Assembly: GCA_031278215.1 (NCBI GenBank)
Contig: JAITKV010000011.1
Coordinates: forward strand, 1-64,000
Length of the DNA: 64,000 nucleotides
Reading direction: 5' to 3'
Origin: Spirochaetaceae bacterium
GTDB lineage: Bacteria > Spirochaetota > Spirochaetia > Treponematales > Breznakiellaceae
A model generated the notes under the pieces. That model was given only the letters and a program-made list of their open reading frames with translations. It ran no database searches and was not told the DNA's origin. Shown one piece after another: positions 43,032-51,518 of this stretch. Position 1 is the first letter of the stretch. Each line of letters opens with the position of its first letter. A program made the translations under genes and the position numbers.

Positions 43032-43122
43032 ATTTACTCCTTTAGCAATAAGATTCTTTCACTGTAACGCTATCTGTAAAAAACTGCAAGAGAAAAAAAT
43101 ACATTTTACAATTTTTTACTTC

Positions 43123-43159
43123 TTTACACTGGTTATGATTTTTTTTTATTATCATCAAT
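43123..43159 (+). promoter_or_regulatory. mnmG promoter
   Basis: TTTACA (43123-43128) and TATTAT (43147-43152), spacer 18, with the ATG 7 bp after the -10. No ribosome-binding site, so a leaderless mRNA is likely. Confidence 0.5.
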
Positions 43160-44959
43160 ATGGATTACGACTGTATTGTGATCGGCGGAGGACATGCGGG
43201 CATCGAGGCCTCCTTAGCGGCGTCCCGGCTGGGAATGAAGATTCTTATGATCACGCAAAATCCCGATCGTATCGGCGCCCTTTCCTGCAATCCTGCGGTG
43301 GGGGGGCTTTCTAAGGGTAATCTGGTTCGGGAAGTGGATGCCCTGGGGGGCGAGACAGCCCTGCTTATCGATCAAGCCATGATACAATACCGGATATTAA
43401 ATCGTTCCCGGGGGTCTGCGGTCCAGGCCCCCAGGGCCCAGGCGGATAAACTGGCCTATCAAAACGCCGCCCGGCGCAGTATCGAAACCTGCGGGGGTCT
43501 TGAAATAATGATGGACACGGTTACGGAGCTTATGATTGACGAAAAATCCGAAAAGATAAAACGGGTGGCAGGGGTCCGTACCGTCCGGGGACGCGAGATT
43601 AGCGCGGGGGCGGTTATTCTGGCCGCGGGAACCTTTATGGAAGGAAAGATCTTTATTGGCGAATATGACGCCCCCCAGGGCAGACTGGGGGAAGAGGCGG
43701 CCCTGGGATTAGGAAATTTTTTGCGCCGCCGGGGATTTTCCCTGGGCCGCTTAAAAACCGGCACCCCCGCCCGCATAGACGGCGGTACCGTGGATTACAG
43801 TAAAATGGAACGGCAGGATGGCGAAACCGCGGCGCCCTTTTCCTTTGTCTGGGACTATGGCGCGGCTCCGTTTCCTCCGCGGCCCAATATTCCCTGCTGG
43901 ATCACCTATACCACCCCTAAAACCCACGGGATCATCAGCGCCAATATACACCGGTCTCCGCTGTATGGAGGAAAAATTCAGGGCGCCGGCCCCCGGTACT
44001 GTCCGTCCATCGAAGATAAAGTAATGCGCTTCCCCGGCCGGAACCGGCACCATGTTTTTGTGGAACCCGAAGGGCTGTATACCAACGAGATGTACCTTAA
44101 CGGTCTGTCGAGTTCGCTTCCCGAGGATGTGCAGGAACTGTTTATCCACAGTATTCCGGGTCTGGAAGAAGCCCGTATCGTTAGACCCGCCTACGCGGTG
44201 GAATACGATTATCTGGATCCCCTGGATCTATACCCCTCTTTAGAAAGCAAACGGCTGGAGGGCTTTTTTTCCGCCGGACAAACCAACGGCAGTTCCGGGT
44301 ACGAGGAAGCGGCGGCCCAGGGCATTATGGCGGGGATCAATGCGGCGCTTAAAAAACAGGGCGGGGAGCCCGTGGTGCTGGGGCGGGAAGAAGCGTATAT
44401 CGGCGTGCTTATTGACGATCTAACCACCCTGGGAACCACCGAACCCTACCGCATGTTTACCAGCCGGGCCGAACACCGCCTGATGCTGCGGCATGATACG
44501 GCGGACCGGCGGCTTAGTCCCCAGGGCAGGGCCCTGGGGCTTGTGGGGGATGAACGGTGGGAAGGGTTCAACAAAAAACTCGCGGCCCTGGATGTGATCC
44601 GGGAACTGCTTAAAAAAAGGGAATCTTCCCGGGCCAAAGACGATCAAGGAGATCGGGAACTGGCGGCCTTTCCCCCCGAATGGGTAATGGGAGTATCCCT
44701 GGATAATAAGTACGCCGGGTACATCGAAAAAGAAAAACGGATCATAGGACGGAACGCTAAAATGGAACGGGTTAAGCTGGATCCCGGCGCCGATTACAGC
44801 GTCATCCAGGGACTTTCGGCGGAGGCCCGGGAAAAACTTGCCAGGGTGCGGCCCCGTACCGTAGGCCAGGCCGCACGGATCCCCGGGGTACGGCAGGGAG
44901 ACGTGGCCCTTCTTATGGTACTGGCGCGGAGGGCCTCTAAAACCCGGAATATTTCTTGA
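43160..44959 (+). CDS. mnmG: tRNA uridine-5-carboxymethylaminomethyl modification enzyme MnmG
   Basis: FAD-dependent partner of MnmE. 599 residues: Rossmann start VIGGGHAGIEASLAASRLG, the GidA signatures SCNPAVGGLSKGNLVREVDALGG (FAD region), LKTGTPARIDGGTVDYS, GQTNGSSGYEEAAAQG (here AGQTNGSSGYEEAA) and the C-terminal tRNA/MnmE-binding helices. The length is slightly below the ~620-630 usual in the family. Confidence 0.97.
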   Translation: MDYDCIVIGGGHAGIEASLAASRLGMKILMITQNPDRIGALSCNPAVGGLSKGNLVREVDALGGETALLIDQAMIQYRILNRSRGSAVQAPRAQADKLAYQNAARRSIETCGGLEIMMDTVTELMIDEKSEKIKRVAGVRTVRGREISAGAVILAAGTFMEGKIFIGEYDAPQGRLGEEAALGLGNFLRRRGFSLGRLKTGTPARIDGGTVDYSKMERQDGETAAPFSFVWDYGAAPFPPRPNIPCWITYTTPKTHGIISANIHRSPLYGGKIQGAGPRYCPSIEDKVMRFPGRNRHHVFVEPEGLYTNEMYLNGLSSSLPEDVQELFIHSIPGLEEARIVRPAYAVEYDYLDPLDLYPSLESKRLEGFFSAGQTNGSSGYEEAAAQGIMAGINAALKKQGGEPVVLGREEAYIGVLIDDLTTLGTTEPYRMFTSRAEHRLMLRHDTADRRLSPQGRALGLVGDERWEGFNKKLAALDVIRELLKKRESSRAKDDQGDRELAAFPPEWVMGVSLDNKYAGYIEKEKRIIGRNAKMERVKLDPGADYSVIQGLSAEAREKLARVRPRTVGQAARIPGVRQGDVALLMVLARRASKTRNIS

Positions 44960-44975
44960 TCCAAAAGCATTGCGT

Positions 44976-45109
44976 AGGGAAGCGTTGATTATACGCAATA
45001 GATTTTGGTTTGTCGGGCAAGGACTTTGCCTTGCAAACAAGTACAATCGGAATTCCCTGACAATTTCAAATTGTCAGGGAATAAATGACGCCCATCAGCG
45101 TTTCCCTGA
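44976..45109 (+). repeat. Dispersed repeat A, most complete copy A3, with terminal inverted repeats
   Basis: Left end TAGGGAAGCGTTGAT, right end ATCAGCGTTTCCCTGA: 12 of 14 inner bases are complementary. Between them are TATACGCAATAGATTTTGG, the CAAGGACTTTGCCTTG palindrome and the CCCTGACAATTT/AAATTGTCAGGG dyad. About 134 bp, no coding capacity: the design of a miniature inverted-repeat element. Confidence 0.75.
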
Positions 45110-45115
45110 TTGCGC

Positions 45116-45180
45116 AACTATGTTGGCCCGCCAGCGCAGTTGGCCCGCCAACTATGTTGGCCCGCCAACTATGTTGGCGA
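45116..45180 (+). repeat. 17-bp tandem repeat after copy A3
   Basis: The unit AACTATGTTGGCCCGCC occurs at 45116, in diverged form at 45133, at 45150, and partly at 45167. Noncoding; between mnmG and the convergent HIT gene. Confidence 0.9.
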
Positions 45181-45208
45181 GTTTCCTATTGAATAAATCG
45201 GCGCTTTC

Positions 45209-45544
45209 TTAGCCCGGCGGCCAGGCCAATAAACGGCCCCCCAGCACATGGACATGCAGATGATCCACCGTCTGCCCGCCGTCTTCTTTGCAGTTAATCA
45301 CAAACCGGCAGCCCCTCCCGCCGCATCCTTCCTGAACCGCCAGTTCCCGGGCCCTGTAAAGCAGTTTTCCCAAAAGCCCGGCCTCCGCTTCCATGATGCC
45401 GGGGATGTGAACCTTGGGGATCACCAAAAAATGGACCGGCGCCTGGGGATTAATATCCCGAAAGGCCAGCAGTTCATCATCTTCGTAAATTTTCTTGCCG
45501 GGAATTTTTCCGGCAACTATGTTGCAAAAAATACAGTCCGCCAT
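45209..45544 (-). CDS. HIT-family nucleotide-binding protein
   Basis: 111 residues. N-terminal CIFCNIVAGKIPGKKIYED and the histidine triad HLHVHVLGGR. Bacterial HINT-type proteins hydrolyse AMP-lysine or adenosine phosphoramidates. Start at the ATG at 45544 with AGGAGG upstream; the frame continues to 45577 without family residues. Confidence 0.93.
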   Translation of the reverse strand: MADCIFCNIVAGKIPGKKIYEDDELLAFRDINPQAPVHFLVIPKVHIPGIMEAEAGLLGKLLYRARELAVQEGCGGRGCRFVINCKEDGGQTVDHLHVHVLGGRLLAWPPG

Positions 45545-45597
45545 CGGTTCTATTCCTCCTGTTATCATGGTTCCCATGGGGCTGGCGCCCCGCGATT

Positions 45598-46281
45598 TTA
45601 AAACCCTTCAAAAAAACGGCCCCGGACAGCATCAAAAGCTTCGTTTTGGCTCTTGGTGGCGGTCTTTTCGTTGGAATTTTTAAGGTCCCCAAGAAGTTTA
45701 TGCACCTGGATTTCAAGAGTATCCCTGGGAATGCTGACCAAAATAAAGCCCCAGTACAGGGGAGGCTCGCCTTCCGCTCCCGGGGGGCTTCCAAATATCC
45801 ACGAATCGTTTTCTTTCCGGGCCCCCCAAAATACGGTACGGTATATGGCCCGCAGGATCCCGGTATAGTTGGCGCCGTAAAAATTAGCGGGACTTACGCT
45901 TAAATCCCTTTCCAGCCGGGTTCGGATCCGTTCCGCCGCCAAACGGGAAAAGTCCTGTTCCGGGGAAAAATTCCGCACCCACTGGGTAATTACCGCTAAA
46001 TCCGGGCTGCGGATCACCGCCACAAACAAATAGGAATTCCTGTAGGGCTCCAGAGATTCCGCGGCCCCTATGCCCCCTTCAAGATAGGCCCGGAACCAGG
46101 GGGCCAGGGCCGCGCCGTTTTCCCGGTTTTTATAGTCCCTGATCTGCAGGGCCGGGACGGTTCTTGGGGGGGGGAGCACGGAACCCTGCTGCTGCACCGC
46201 TTCGGACAGGGCCCCCCGGGGGTTCGGGGAGGAACAGGAAAGAAGGACCAGAACGGCCGCCGGGCCAAAACAAAACTTCAC
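45598..46281 (-). CDS. Lipoprotein of unknown function
   Basis: 227 residues. Short signal MKFCFGPAAVLVLLSC with lipobox VLLSC (Cys ~16), a Pro-rich linker, and a soluble domain rich in aromatic and charged residues (PYRNSYLFVAVIRSP; FYGANYTGILRAIYRTVFWG; ESWIFG-like NDSWIFGSP; YWGFILVSIP). I do not recognise the family. The GTG start has TATAGT six bases upstream, as in parA. It is followed by the HIT gene 53 bp downstream. Confidence 0.75.
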   Translation of the reverse strand: MKFCFGPAAVLVLLSCSSPNPRGALSEAVQQQGSVLPPPRTVPALQIRDYKNRENGAALAPWFRAYLEGGIGAAESLEPYRNSYLFVAVIRSPDLAVITQWVRNFSPEQDFSRLAAERIRTRLERDLSVSPANFYGANYTGILRAIYRTVFWGARKENDSWIFGSPPGAEGEPPLYWGFILVSIPRDTLEIQVHKLLGDLKNSNEKTATKSQNEAFDAVRGRFFEGF

Positions 46282-46320
46282 CCTTTAACTATACCACAGA
46301 GAGGGCATAAGGGAAGCTCC

Positions 46321-46462
46321 GGAAACCCCGGTTGGGTTTCCAGGGTTTCGGCCAAAGGCCGCCGGCGAAAATTGCTAAGCCCTTGTACTGTAAACAATTA
46401 CCCAAAGCAATTTTCTCCAAAGGCTAAGAAAAGCCTTAAAACTTGAAGTTTTTAGAGCTTTT
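46321..46462 (+). repeat. Series of four hairpins between lipoprotein gene and alr
   Basis: GGAAACCC/GGGTTTCC, GGCC-AAA-GGCC, GAAAATTGC/GCAATTTTC and AGGCT/AGCCT follow each other. The first two resemble repeat D in layout. No ORF; likely one of the dispersed noncoding elements. Confidence 0.5.
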
Positions 46463-46467
46463 TATAA

Positions 46468-46502
46468 TTGTAAGAATTGGCCGGAACCGGTATACTGTTC
46501 CT
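46468..46502 (+). promoter_or_regulatory. alr promoter, leaderless type
   Basis: TTGTAA (46468-46473), spacer of 17, TATACT (46491-46496); the ATG is 6 bp further on, where the transcript should begin. Confidence 0.6.
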
Positions 46503-47618
46503 ATGCGGGCCACCCGGGCGCTTATTCACTTGGATCATCTAAAAGAAAACATCGCCCTGGTTACGGAAAAAACCGGAAGGGCGATCTGCATGCCCCTTAA
46601 GGCCGGCGCCTATGGACACGGCGCCCTGGAACTTGCAGGGGCGGCCCTGGCCGCAGGAGTAACATACCTGGCGGTGGCCACCGTGGGGGAAGGAACCGAG
46701 CTTAGGCAGGGGGGCATAGAGGCGCCGGTGCTGCTTCTTTCCATACCCCTGCCGGAAGAAATTAAAGAATTGGCGGCGTCGGATATGGAGCCCCTGGCGG
46801 GGGACGGCGAATATATAGACGCCCTGGATCACGAGGCCGCCAGAACGGGGAAGCGGATCCGCGTCCACCTGAAGATCGATACCGGCATGGGCCGCATAGG
46901 ATGCAGCCCCGCCATGGCTCCGGCTCTGGCTTCCCGCATCACAAAAAGCAAAAACCTTATGCTGGCAGGAACCGCCACTCACCTGGCGGTTTCCGATTCC
47001 CTTGCCCCCAAAGACCGGGCTTTTACAAACCGGCAACTGGAGGTGTTTTCCGCCGCGGTGGAAGCCATAAAAGCCCTGGGGGTGGATCCCGGCCTGGTAC
47101 ATGCGGCCAATACCGGGGCTGTAACCTTTTATAGCGGCGCCTGGTTTGATATGGTAAGGCCCGGAATTTTACTCTACGGCTATGCGCCCAAGGACAAAAC
47201 CGGCAAGGCCGCGGTTCCGGTAAAACCCTTAATGGAACTGGTCAGCAGCCTGGTCTTTATTAAACCCGTCGCCAGGGGCACGACGGTCTCCTACGGCAGG
47301 ATCTGGAAAGCCAGGACCGGCACCGTCATCGGGACCATTCCCATAGGATATGCCGACGGCCTTCCCAGGGGGCTGGGCAATACGTGGAGGATCCTGGCCG
47401 GCGGGGTTCTGCGGCCCCTGGCGGGCAGAATCTGCATGGATCAGTGCATGGTGGATCTGGGCCGGGACAGCGGCCTGCGGCGCTGGGACAGGGTTACGAT
47501 CTTTGGCGGAAAGGCCCCCCATGCAGGGGTAATGGCTTCCCTGCTGGGGACCATCCCCTATGAAATTACGTGCAATATTAATAAACGGGTTCCCCGGATT
47601 TATATTGACAAGAATTGA
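46503..47618 (+). CDS. alr: Alanine racemase
   Basis: Converts L- to D-alanine for cell-wall synthesis. 371 residues: PLP lysine in MPLKAGAYGHGA, barrel segments LKIDTGMGRIG and GTATHLAVSD, and the catalytic Tyr region TTVSYGRIWKA plus GRICMDQCMVDLG. Start at ATG 46503; the longer frame to 46443 has no ribosome-binding site and lies upstream of the promoter. Followed after 15 bp by clpP. Confidence 0.94.
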   Translation: MRATRALIHLDHLKENIALVTEKTGRAICMPLKAGAYGHGALELAGAALAAGVTYLAVATVGEGTELRQGGIEAPVLLLSIPLPEEIKELAASDMEPLAGDGEYIDALDHEAARTGKRIRVHLKIDTGMGRIGCSPAMAPALASRITKSKNLMLAGTATHLAVSDSLAPKDRAFTNRQLEVFSAAVEAIKALGVDPGLVHAANTGAVTFYSGAWFDMVRPGILLYGYAPKDKTGKAAVPVKPLMELVSSLVFIKPVARGTTVSYGRIWKARTGTVIGTIPIGYADGLPRGLGNTWRILAGGVLRPLAGRICMDQCMVDLGRDSGLRRWDRVTIFGGKAPHAGVMASLLGTIPYEITCNINKRVPRIYIDKN

Positions 47619-47633
47619 CGCAAAGGAGCTTGT

Positions 47634-48251
47634 ATGACAGATAAACGGTATCCGGTTTATGCGGGCAAAGAAGATGACGACGAGACGGAAAACGAAAAAA
47701 ATTCCCCGCCGGATCCTTTAATTGCCCGGATGCTTAAAACCCGGACTATTTTGCTCTCGGGGGAGGTAAAAAAGGAATTGTCGGAAAGAACTATCCGGCA
47801 GCTTCTGCTTCTGGAAGACGAAAGCAAAGATCCTATCCGGGTTTTTATCGATTCCCCCGGCGGGGACGCCGATGCGGGATTTGCGATTTTTGACATGATC
47901 CGTTTTGTCCGGGCCCCGGTATGGACCATCGGGATGGGCCTGGTGGCCAGTGCGGCGGCGATTATCCAGCTTGCGGCCCCCAAGGAACGGCGGGTGGGGC
48001 TTCCCAACAGCCATTACCTGATCCACCAGCCCCTTTCGGGAATACGGGGAGTAGCCACGGATATCGAAATTCACGCCCGGGAACTGGACAAACTTCGGGA
48101 AAAGATCAACAAACTTATTGCCGGCGAAACCGGCACGTCCCTGGAACAGGTGGCAAAAGACACCGACAGGGATTTTTGGATGAACGCGGAAGAGGCGGTC
48201 CGGTACGGCCTTATTTCCAAAACAATTCAACGGTACGAGGAGCTTGTATGA
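47634..48251 (+). CDS. clpP: ATP-dependent Clp protease proteolytic subunit
   Basis: 205 residues. FIDSPGGDADAGFAIFDMI, catalytic Ser in MGLVASAAAIIQ (family usually GxAASMA), His in NSHYLIHQPLSG and Asp in DTDRDFWMNAEE. The N-terminus is acidic (DDDETENEKN) and longer than in standard ClpP, suggesting a ClpP-like paralogue. AAAGGAG precedes the ATG. In an operon with alr and the FGE-type lipoprotein. Confidence 0.92.
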   Translation: MTDKRYPVYAGKEDDDETENEKNSPPDPLIARMLKTRTILLSGEVKKELSERTIRQLLLLEDESKDPIRVFIDSPGGDADAGFAIFDMIRFVRAPVWTIGMGLVASAAAIIQLAAPKERRVGLPNSHYLIHQPLSGIRGVATDIEIHARELDKLREKINKLIAGETGTSLEQVAKDTDRDFWMNAEEAVRYGLISKTIQRYEELV

Positions 48252-49126
48252 AACATACAAAACTTTTACTCACTTTGATCCTGGCCGCCGTCGCAACCAT
48301 TGCCGCCGAAACCCCGGCCGCGCCGGCCCTGCCCCTTTACCCTATGATTTCTGTCCAGGGGGGAACCTTCTTAATGGGAAGTAACGAAGGTTCCTTTAGG
48401 GTTTCCGAACGGGTTCATGAAGTTAGGGTCTGTTCATTTTTATTGTCGGAAACCGAGGTTACCCAGGAACTGTATACGGCGGTAATGCAGGAAAATCCTT
48501 CGTATTTTAAGGGCCCCGCCCTGCCGGTAGATTCGGTAAGCTGGCTGGATACGATCCTTTTTTGCAATGCCCTTAGTTTGCGTTCCGGCCTGCCCCCGGC
48601 CTATACCATCGAAGGGGAAACCGTTACCTGGAACCGGGATTCCATGGGCTACCGGCTGCCCACCGAAGCGGAATGGGAATACGCCGCCCGGGGGGGCGTA
48701 AAGGGCGCGGTGGGAAACAGGGCCCTGGAAAAAGCGTCCTTTGCGGGGGATCCCCAGGGGGATTCTCCGGGGAATCCCCGGGAATATTGCTGGTATGCGC
48801 CGAACGGAGCTTCTTCAACCCATCCGGTAAAGAGCAAGCTCCCCAACCAGTTGGGGCTGTACGACATGAGCGGAAATGTCTGGGAATGGTGCTGGGATTT
48901 ATTCGGCGATTATCCGGCGGAACCGGTGGACAATTACGCCGGAAGCAGCGCCGGAAGAAGCAGGATCTACCGGGGAGGGTCCTATCTTAATCAGATAAAC
49001 CAGCTTAGAACCACCTTCCGAATCTGGGAGGCTCCGGCTTTACGGGCCAGAACCATGGGTTTTAGGATAGCCCTGGACATCGAGGATCCCGGCTGCCCCC
49101 AGGCCGCACGCGGCCGGAAGCCGTAA
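48248..49126 (+). CDS. Secreted FGE-sulfatase-domain (SUMF1-type) protein
   Basis: 292 residues. Signal peptide (LLLTLILAAVATIAAE), then the formylglycine-generating-enzyme fold: GGTFLMGSNEG, ETEVTQELYTAVM, PVDSVSWLDTILFCNAL, YRLPTEAEWEYAARGG, GLYDMSGNVWEWCWD, YRGGSY and TMGFRIA. True FGEs need two active-site cysteines near the C-terminus, which I do not see, so it is probably not an oxidase. Treponemes carry many such genes of unknown role. ATG overlaps the clpP stop (ATGA). Confidence 0.9.
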   Translation: MKHTKLLLTLILAAVATIAAETPAAPALPLYPMISVQGGTFLMGSNEGSFRVSERVHEVRVCSFLLSETEVTQELYTAVMQENPSYFKGPALPVDSVSWLDTILFCNALSLRSGLPPAYTIEGETVTWNRDSMGYRLPTEAEWEYAARGGVKGAVGNRALEKASFAGDPQGDSPGNPREYCWYAPNGASSTHPVKSKLPNQLGLYDMSGNVWEWCWDLFGDYPAEPVDNYAGSSAGRSRIYRGGSYLNQINQLRTTFRIWEAPALRARTMGFRIALDIEDPGCPQAARGRKP

Positions 49127-49141
49127 GTCCCCTTTCCGGAA

Positions 49142-49780
49142 TCAGCGGTCCGGCCCGGGGTACAGATTCTTTTTTCCCCATTCGGCCCGCAGGGTTTCCG
49201 GCTCCGCATCCAAAAGCCGGATTAAAAGTTCCGCCCCCCCCGTCAAGGCGGCTTCCAGGGCCGGGGCTTCGGCGGCGGTAAAATCCGCCAATACCCAGCC
49301 GGCCACGTCCCCCCCGCCGCCCGGCGCCCCCCCCCGGCCGGGCAGCCGGCCCGGGGGGCGGCCTATGCCAATGCGGAGCCGCCAAAAGCCGGCGGATCCC
49401 AGGCAGGCCTTAATGGAACGAAGGCCCTTGTGTCCTCCCAGGCCCCCCGCGTATTTTAAAGAAACCGTTCCCGGGGGCAGTTCCAGTTCATCATGGACCG
49501 CGATGATTCCGGAAGGTTCTATGTTATAAAAGGCCGCCGCTTTCCGCACCGCTTCTCCCGAAAGGTTCATATAGGTTTCGGGCATAATAAAATGGACCTT
49601 GTCCGGGCCTGTGCCGGAAGCGCCGGCCCTGTCTTTAGAACAGTAAAGGGCCTTGAATTTTTTCTTCCAGCCCAGGGTGTTAAAAAACGGAATTTTTTCC
49701 GCCAAAAGCCGCCCCGCGTTGTGGCGGTGGTTTTTATACCCGGCGCCGGGGTTCCCCAAAAAAACTATAAGGCTAAGCAT
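49142..49780 (-). CDS. pth: Peptidyl-tRNA hydrolase
   Basis: Releases tRNA from peptidyl-tRNA dropped by ribosomes. 212 residues: FLGNPGAGYKNHRHNAG (catalytic His in the RHN motif), PETYMNLSGEAV, VHDELELPPGTV and GGLGGHKGLRSI. A Gly/Pro/Arg-rich insert (PGRLPGRGGAPGGGG) lies where the family has RPP followed by the last helix. Start ATG shares one base with the PilZ stop (TAATG), so the two are translationally coupled. Confidence 0.95.
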   Translation of the reverse strand: MLSLIVFLGNPGAGYKNHRHNAGRLLAEKIPFFNTLGWKKKFKALYCSKDRAGASGTGPDKVHFIMPETYMNLSGEAVRKAAAFYNIEPSGIIAVHDELELPPGTVSLKYAGGLGGHKGLRSIKACLGSAGFWRLRIGIGRPPGRLPGRGGAPGGGGDVAGWVLADFTAAEAPALEAALTGGAELLIRLLDAEPETLRAEWGKKNLYPGPDR

Positions 49781-50535
49781 TAGACCGTTAGGCTGTCTAT
49801 GTAGTGCTGAAGGGTATATTTAATAAAACGGTGTATAACCAGTTTATGATCCGGGTTCATCTTGGTAACATCGAACAGAAATATCAGCACATTATCCTTG
49901 CGCTTCCCCATAAGCACCGCGTCGGTAAGCACAAGCCCCCCCCGAAGTTTTAGCTGCATATCCCTGATCAGCGTATTGGGGGGCAGGTCCTCGAGATTTT
50001 CAAACCGGGCGGCGATACCGGCGGCGCTAATATCCAGGATGGTCCCAAAATAAAGGCCCGAAGGACCCTTAATGTTTACGGAGGCGTTGGAATCCTCCGT
50101 ACAGGGGACCCGGATGTACCTGCGCTTGCCCCGGGCTTCGTTAGCCTCCAGGGCCCCAAGCATAATTTTGGTACTTTCCTTAATTCCCAGTTTAAGCTGT
50201 ATGTATCCGCAGGGAACCGAAATATCCATCAGGTACTTCTGCATCAGGGCTTTATCCGTGTTATACGACAGGATCCCCAGCTTGCAATCTTTGGTCCGGG
50301 GGTCTTCCATGATCCCCCGGACATATTCTTCCCATTCTTTTTCCGGCAGCTTTTCGTCGATATTAATGAATATGATGGAATCGGGGAATTTAGCCAGCAG
50401 CTTTAGCGCCCGCTTGTGATCATGGAGTATATAGGATTCAAAACCTGCCATAATAAGGATGTCCAGCAGTTCATCCTGAATAACGCTTTGGGGATAAAGG
50501 ATAAATATTTTTTTTCCTACCGTACCCTGATCCAT
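49780..50535 (-). CDS. PilZ-domain protein with receiver-like N-terminus
   Basis: 251 residues. Residues ~1-120 look like a receiver fold without clear phosphorylation residues (KKIFILYPQSVIQDELLDIL; SIIFINIDEKLP); ~130-245 are PilZ with the cyclic-di-GMP motif RxxxR (RGKRRYIRVP) and DISAAGIAA. It likely binds cyclic di-GMP; target unknown. I prefer the ATG at 50535 because TAGAAT lies 6 bp before it with TTGCAA 16 bp further up; ATG 50541 would be directly against the -10. Confidence 0.87.
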   Translation of the reverse strand: MDQGTVGKKIFILYPQSVIQDELLDILIMAGFESYILHDHKRALKLLAKFPDSIIFINIDEKLPEKEWEEYVRGIMEDPRTKDCKLGILSYNTDKALMQKYLMDISVPCGYIQLKLGIKESTKIMLGALEANEARGKRRYIRVPCTEDSNASVNIKGPSGLYFGTILDISAAGIAARFENLEDLPPNTLIRDMQLKLRGGLVLTDAVLMGKRKDNVLIFLFDVTKMNPDHKLVIHRFIKYTLQHYIDSLTV

Positions 50536-50581
50536 GATCATATTCTAGCATAAACTTCCTCAGTTGCAATAGAATAAATCC
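50536..50581. promoter_or_regulatory. Divergent promoters of the PilZ and mazG genes
   Basis: Minus strand: TTGCAA (50569-50564), spacer 16, TAGAAT (50547-50542), 6 bp to ATG 50535. Plus strand: TAGAAT (50570-50575), 6 bp to the mazG ATG, with no good -35. The two promoters share the 46-bp gap. Confidence 0.5.
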
Positions 50582-51388
50582 ATGGAATACGGAAACGCCT
50601 TTACGCGGCTCTGCGGGATCGTAGAACGCCTGCGGGGAGAAGGGGGATGTCCCTGGGACCGGGAGCAGAGCCCCCAAAGCCTTCGGGGGGATCTGGCCGA
50701 AGAAACCTATGAATGCATCGAGGCCATTACCGGGGGGGATCCGGTCCACATTCGGGAAGAATTGGGGGATCTTTTTCTCCTGGTTACCATGATCTCTTAT
50801 ATGCACCAGCAGGAAGGGCTTTTTACGATTTCCGGCGTCCTGGAGGGCATATCGGAAAAACTGATCCGCCGGCATCCCCATGTATTCGGCGGCGCCAAGG
50901 CAGAAAACAGCGCGGCGGTGCTGGAAAACTGGGCCCGGATTAAGGTTGAGCAGGAGGGCCGCAAACCCAGGGACTCGGTGCTGGACGAAGTTTCCCGTTC
51001 CCTGCCCCCCCTGGAAAGGGCCTTTAAGCTGCAAAAAAAGGCCGCGAAGAAGGGTTTTGACTGGTCCCGGGCCGGCGGGGTTTTGGACAAACTGCGGGAA
51101 GAGGTTGAAGAGGTGGCCGCCGCCGCGGAGGACGCGAAAGAAAAAGACGCCCTGGAAGAAGAACTGGGGGATCTGCTTTTTTCGGTGGTAAACCTGTGCC
51201 GTTTTTTTGCCGTCGACCCGGCCCTGGCCCTGGGGCGGACCAACGGGAAATTTATCCGCCGTTTTAAACATGTAGAAACACGCATGAAAGAAAAGGCCCT
51301 GGAGATGAAGGCGGAAAATCTGGAGGCCATGGACAGGTTCTGGAACGAGGCCAAGCGGCTTCCCCCGCCGGCCGGGGCGGATCCGTAA
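50582..51388 (+). CDS. mazG: Nucleoside triphosphate pyrophosphohydrolase MazG
   Basis: 268 residues, two MazG domains. First: CPWDREQSPQSLRGDLAEE and the metal-binding EETYECIEAI ... REELGDLFLLV. Second: KGFDWSRAGGVLDKLREEVEEV ... EEELGDLLFSVVNLCRFF. Hydrolyses (d)NTPs to NMP and pyrophosphate, cleaning nucleotide pools. Confidence 0.94.
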   Translation: MEYGNAFTRLCGIVERLRGEGGCPWDREQSPQSLRGDLAEETYECIEAITGGDPVHIREELGDLFLLVTMISYMHQQEGLFTISGVLEGISEKLIRRHPHVFGGAKAENSAAVLENWARIKVEQEGRKPRDSVLDEVSRSLPPLERAFKLQKKAAKKGFDWSRAGGVLDKLREEVEEVAAAAEDAKEKDALEEELGDLLFSVVNLCRFFAVDPALALGRTNGKFIRRFKHVETRMKEKALEMKAENLEAMDRFWNEAKRLPPPAGADP

Positions 51389-51518
51389 AAACCCGGAAAA
51401 CGCCGCCGGGGCTGTCCGGGAAATCTCTGCCTTCCGGACGGCCCCCGCCGATTCTTGTATTGACACTGCGCCGGCGCCATGGCATAGTTTTACCAGGAAA
51501 CCCACAGGGGGAAACGAG

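Noticed and set aside
42716..43314. Phe/Ala-rich membrane-like open frames opposite the histone-like gene
   Set aside because: Antisense reading of KKPAA codons yields FFAAG runs; the minus-strand frame has the ribosome-binding site and a known protein type.
45116..45180. CRISPR-like array
   Set aside because: Units are contiguous 17-bp tandem repeats without spacers, and no cas gene is present.
46282..46502. Possible small structured RNA gene or riboswitch before alr
   Set aside because: Hairpins are present but do not match any riboswitch or housekeeping RNA layout I know, and the alr promoter lies downstream of them.
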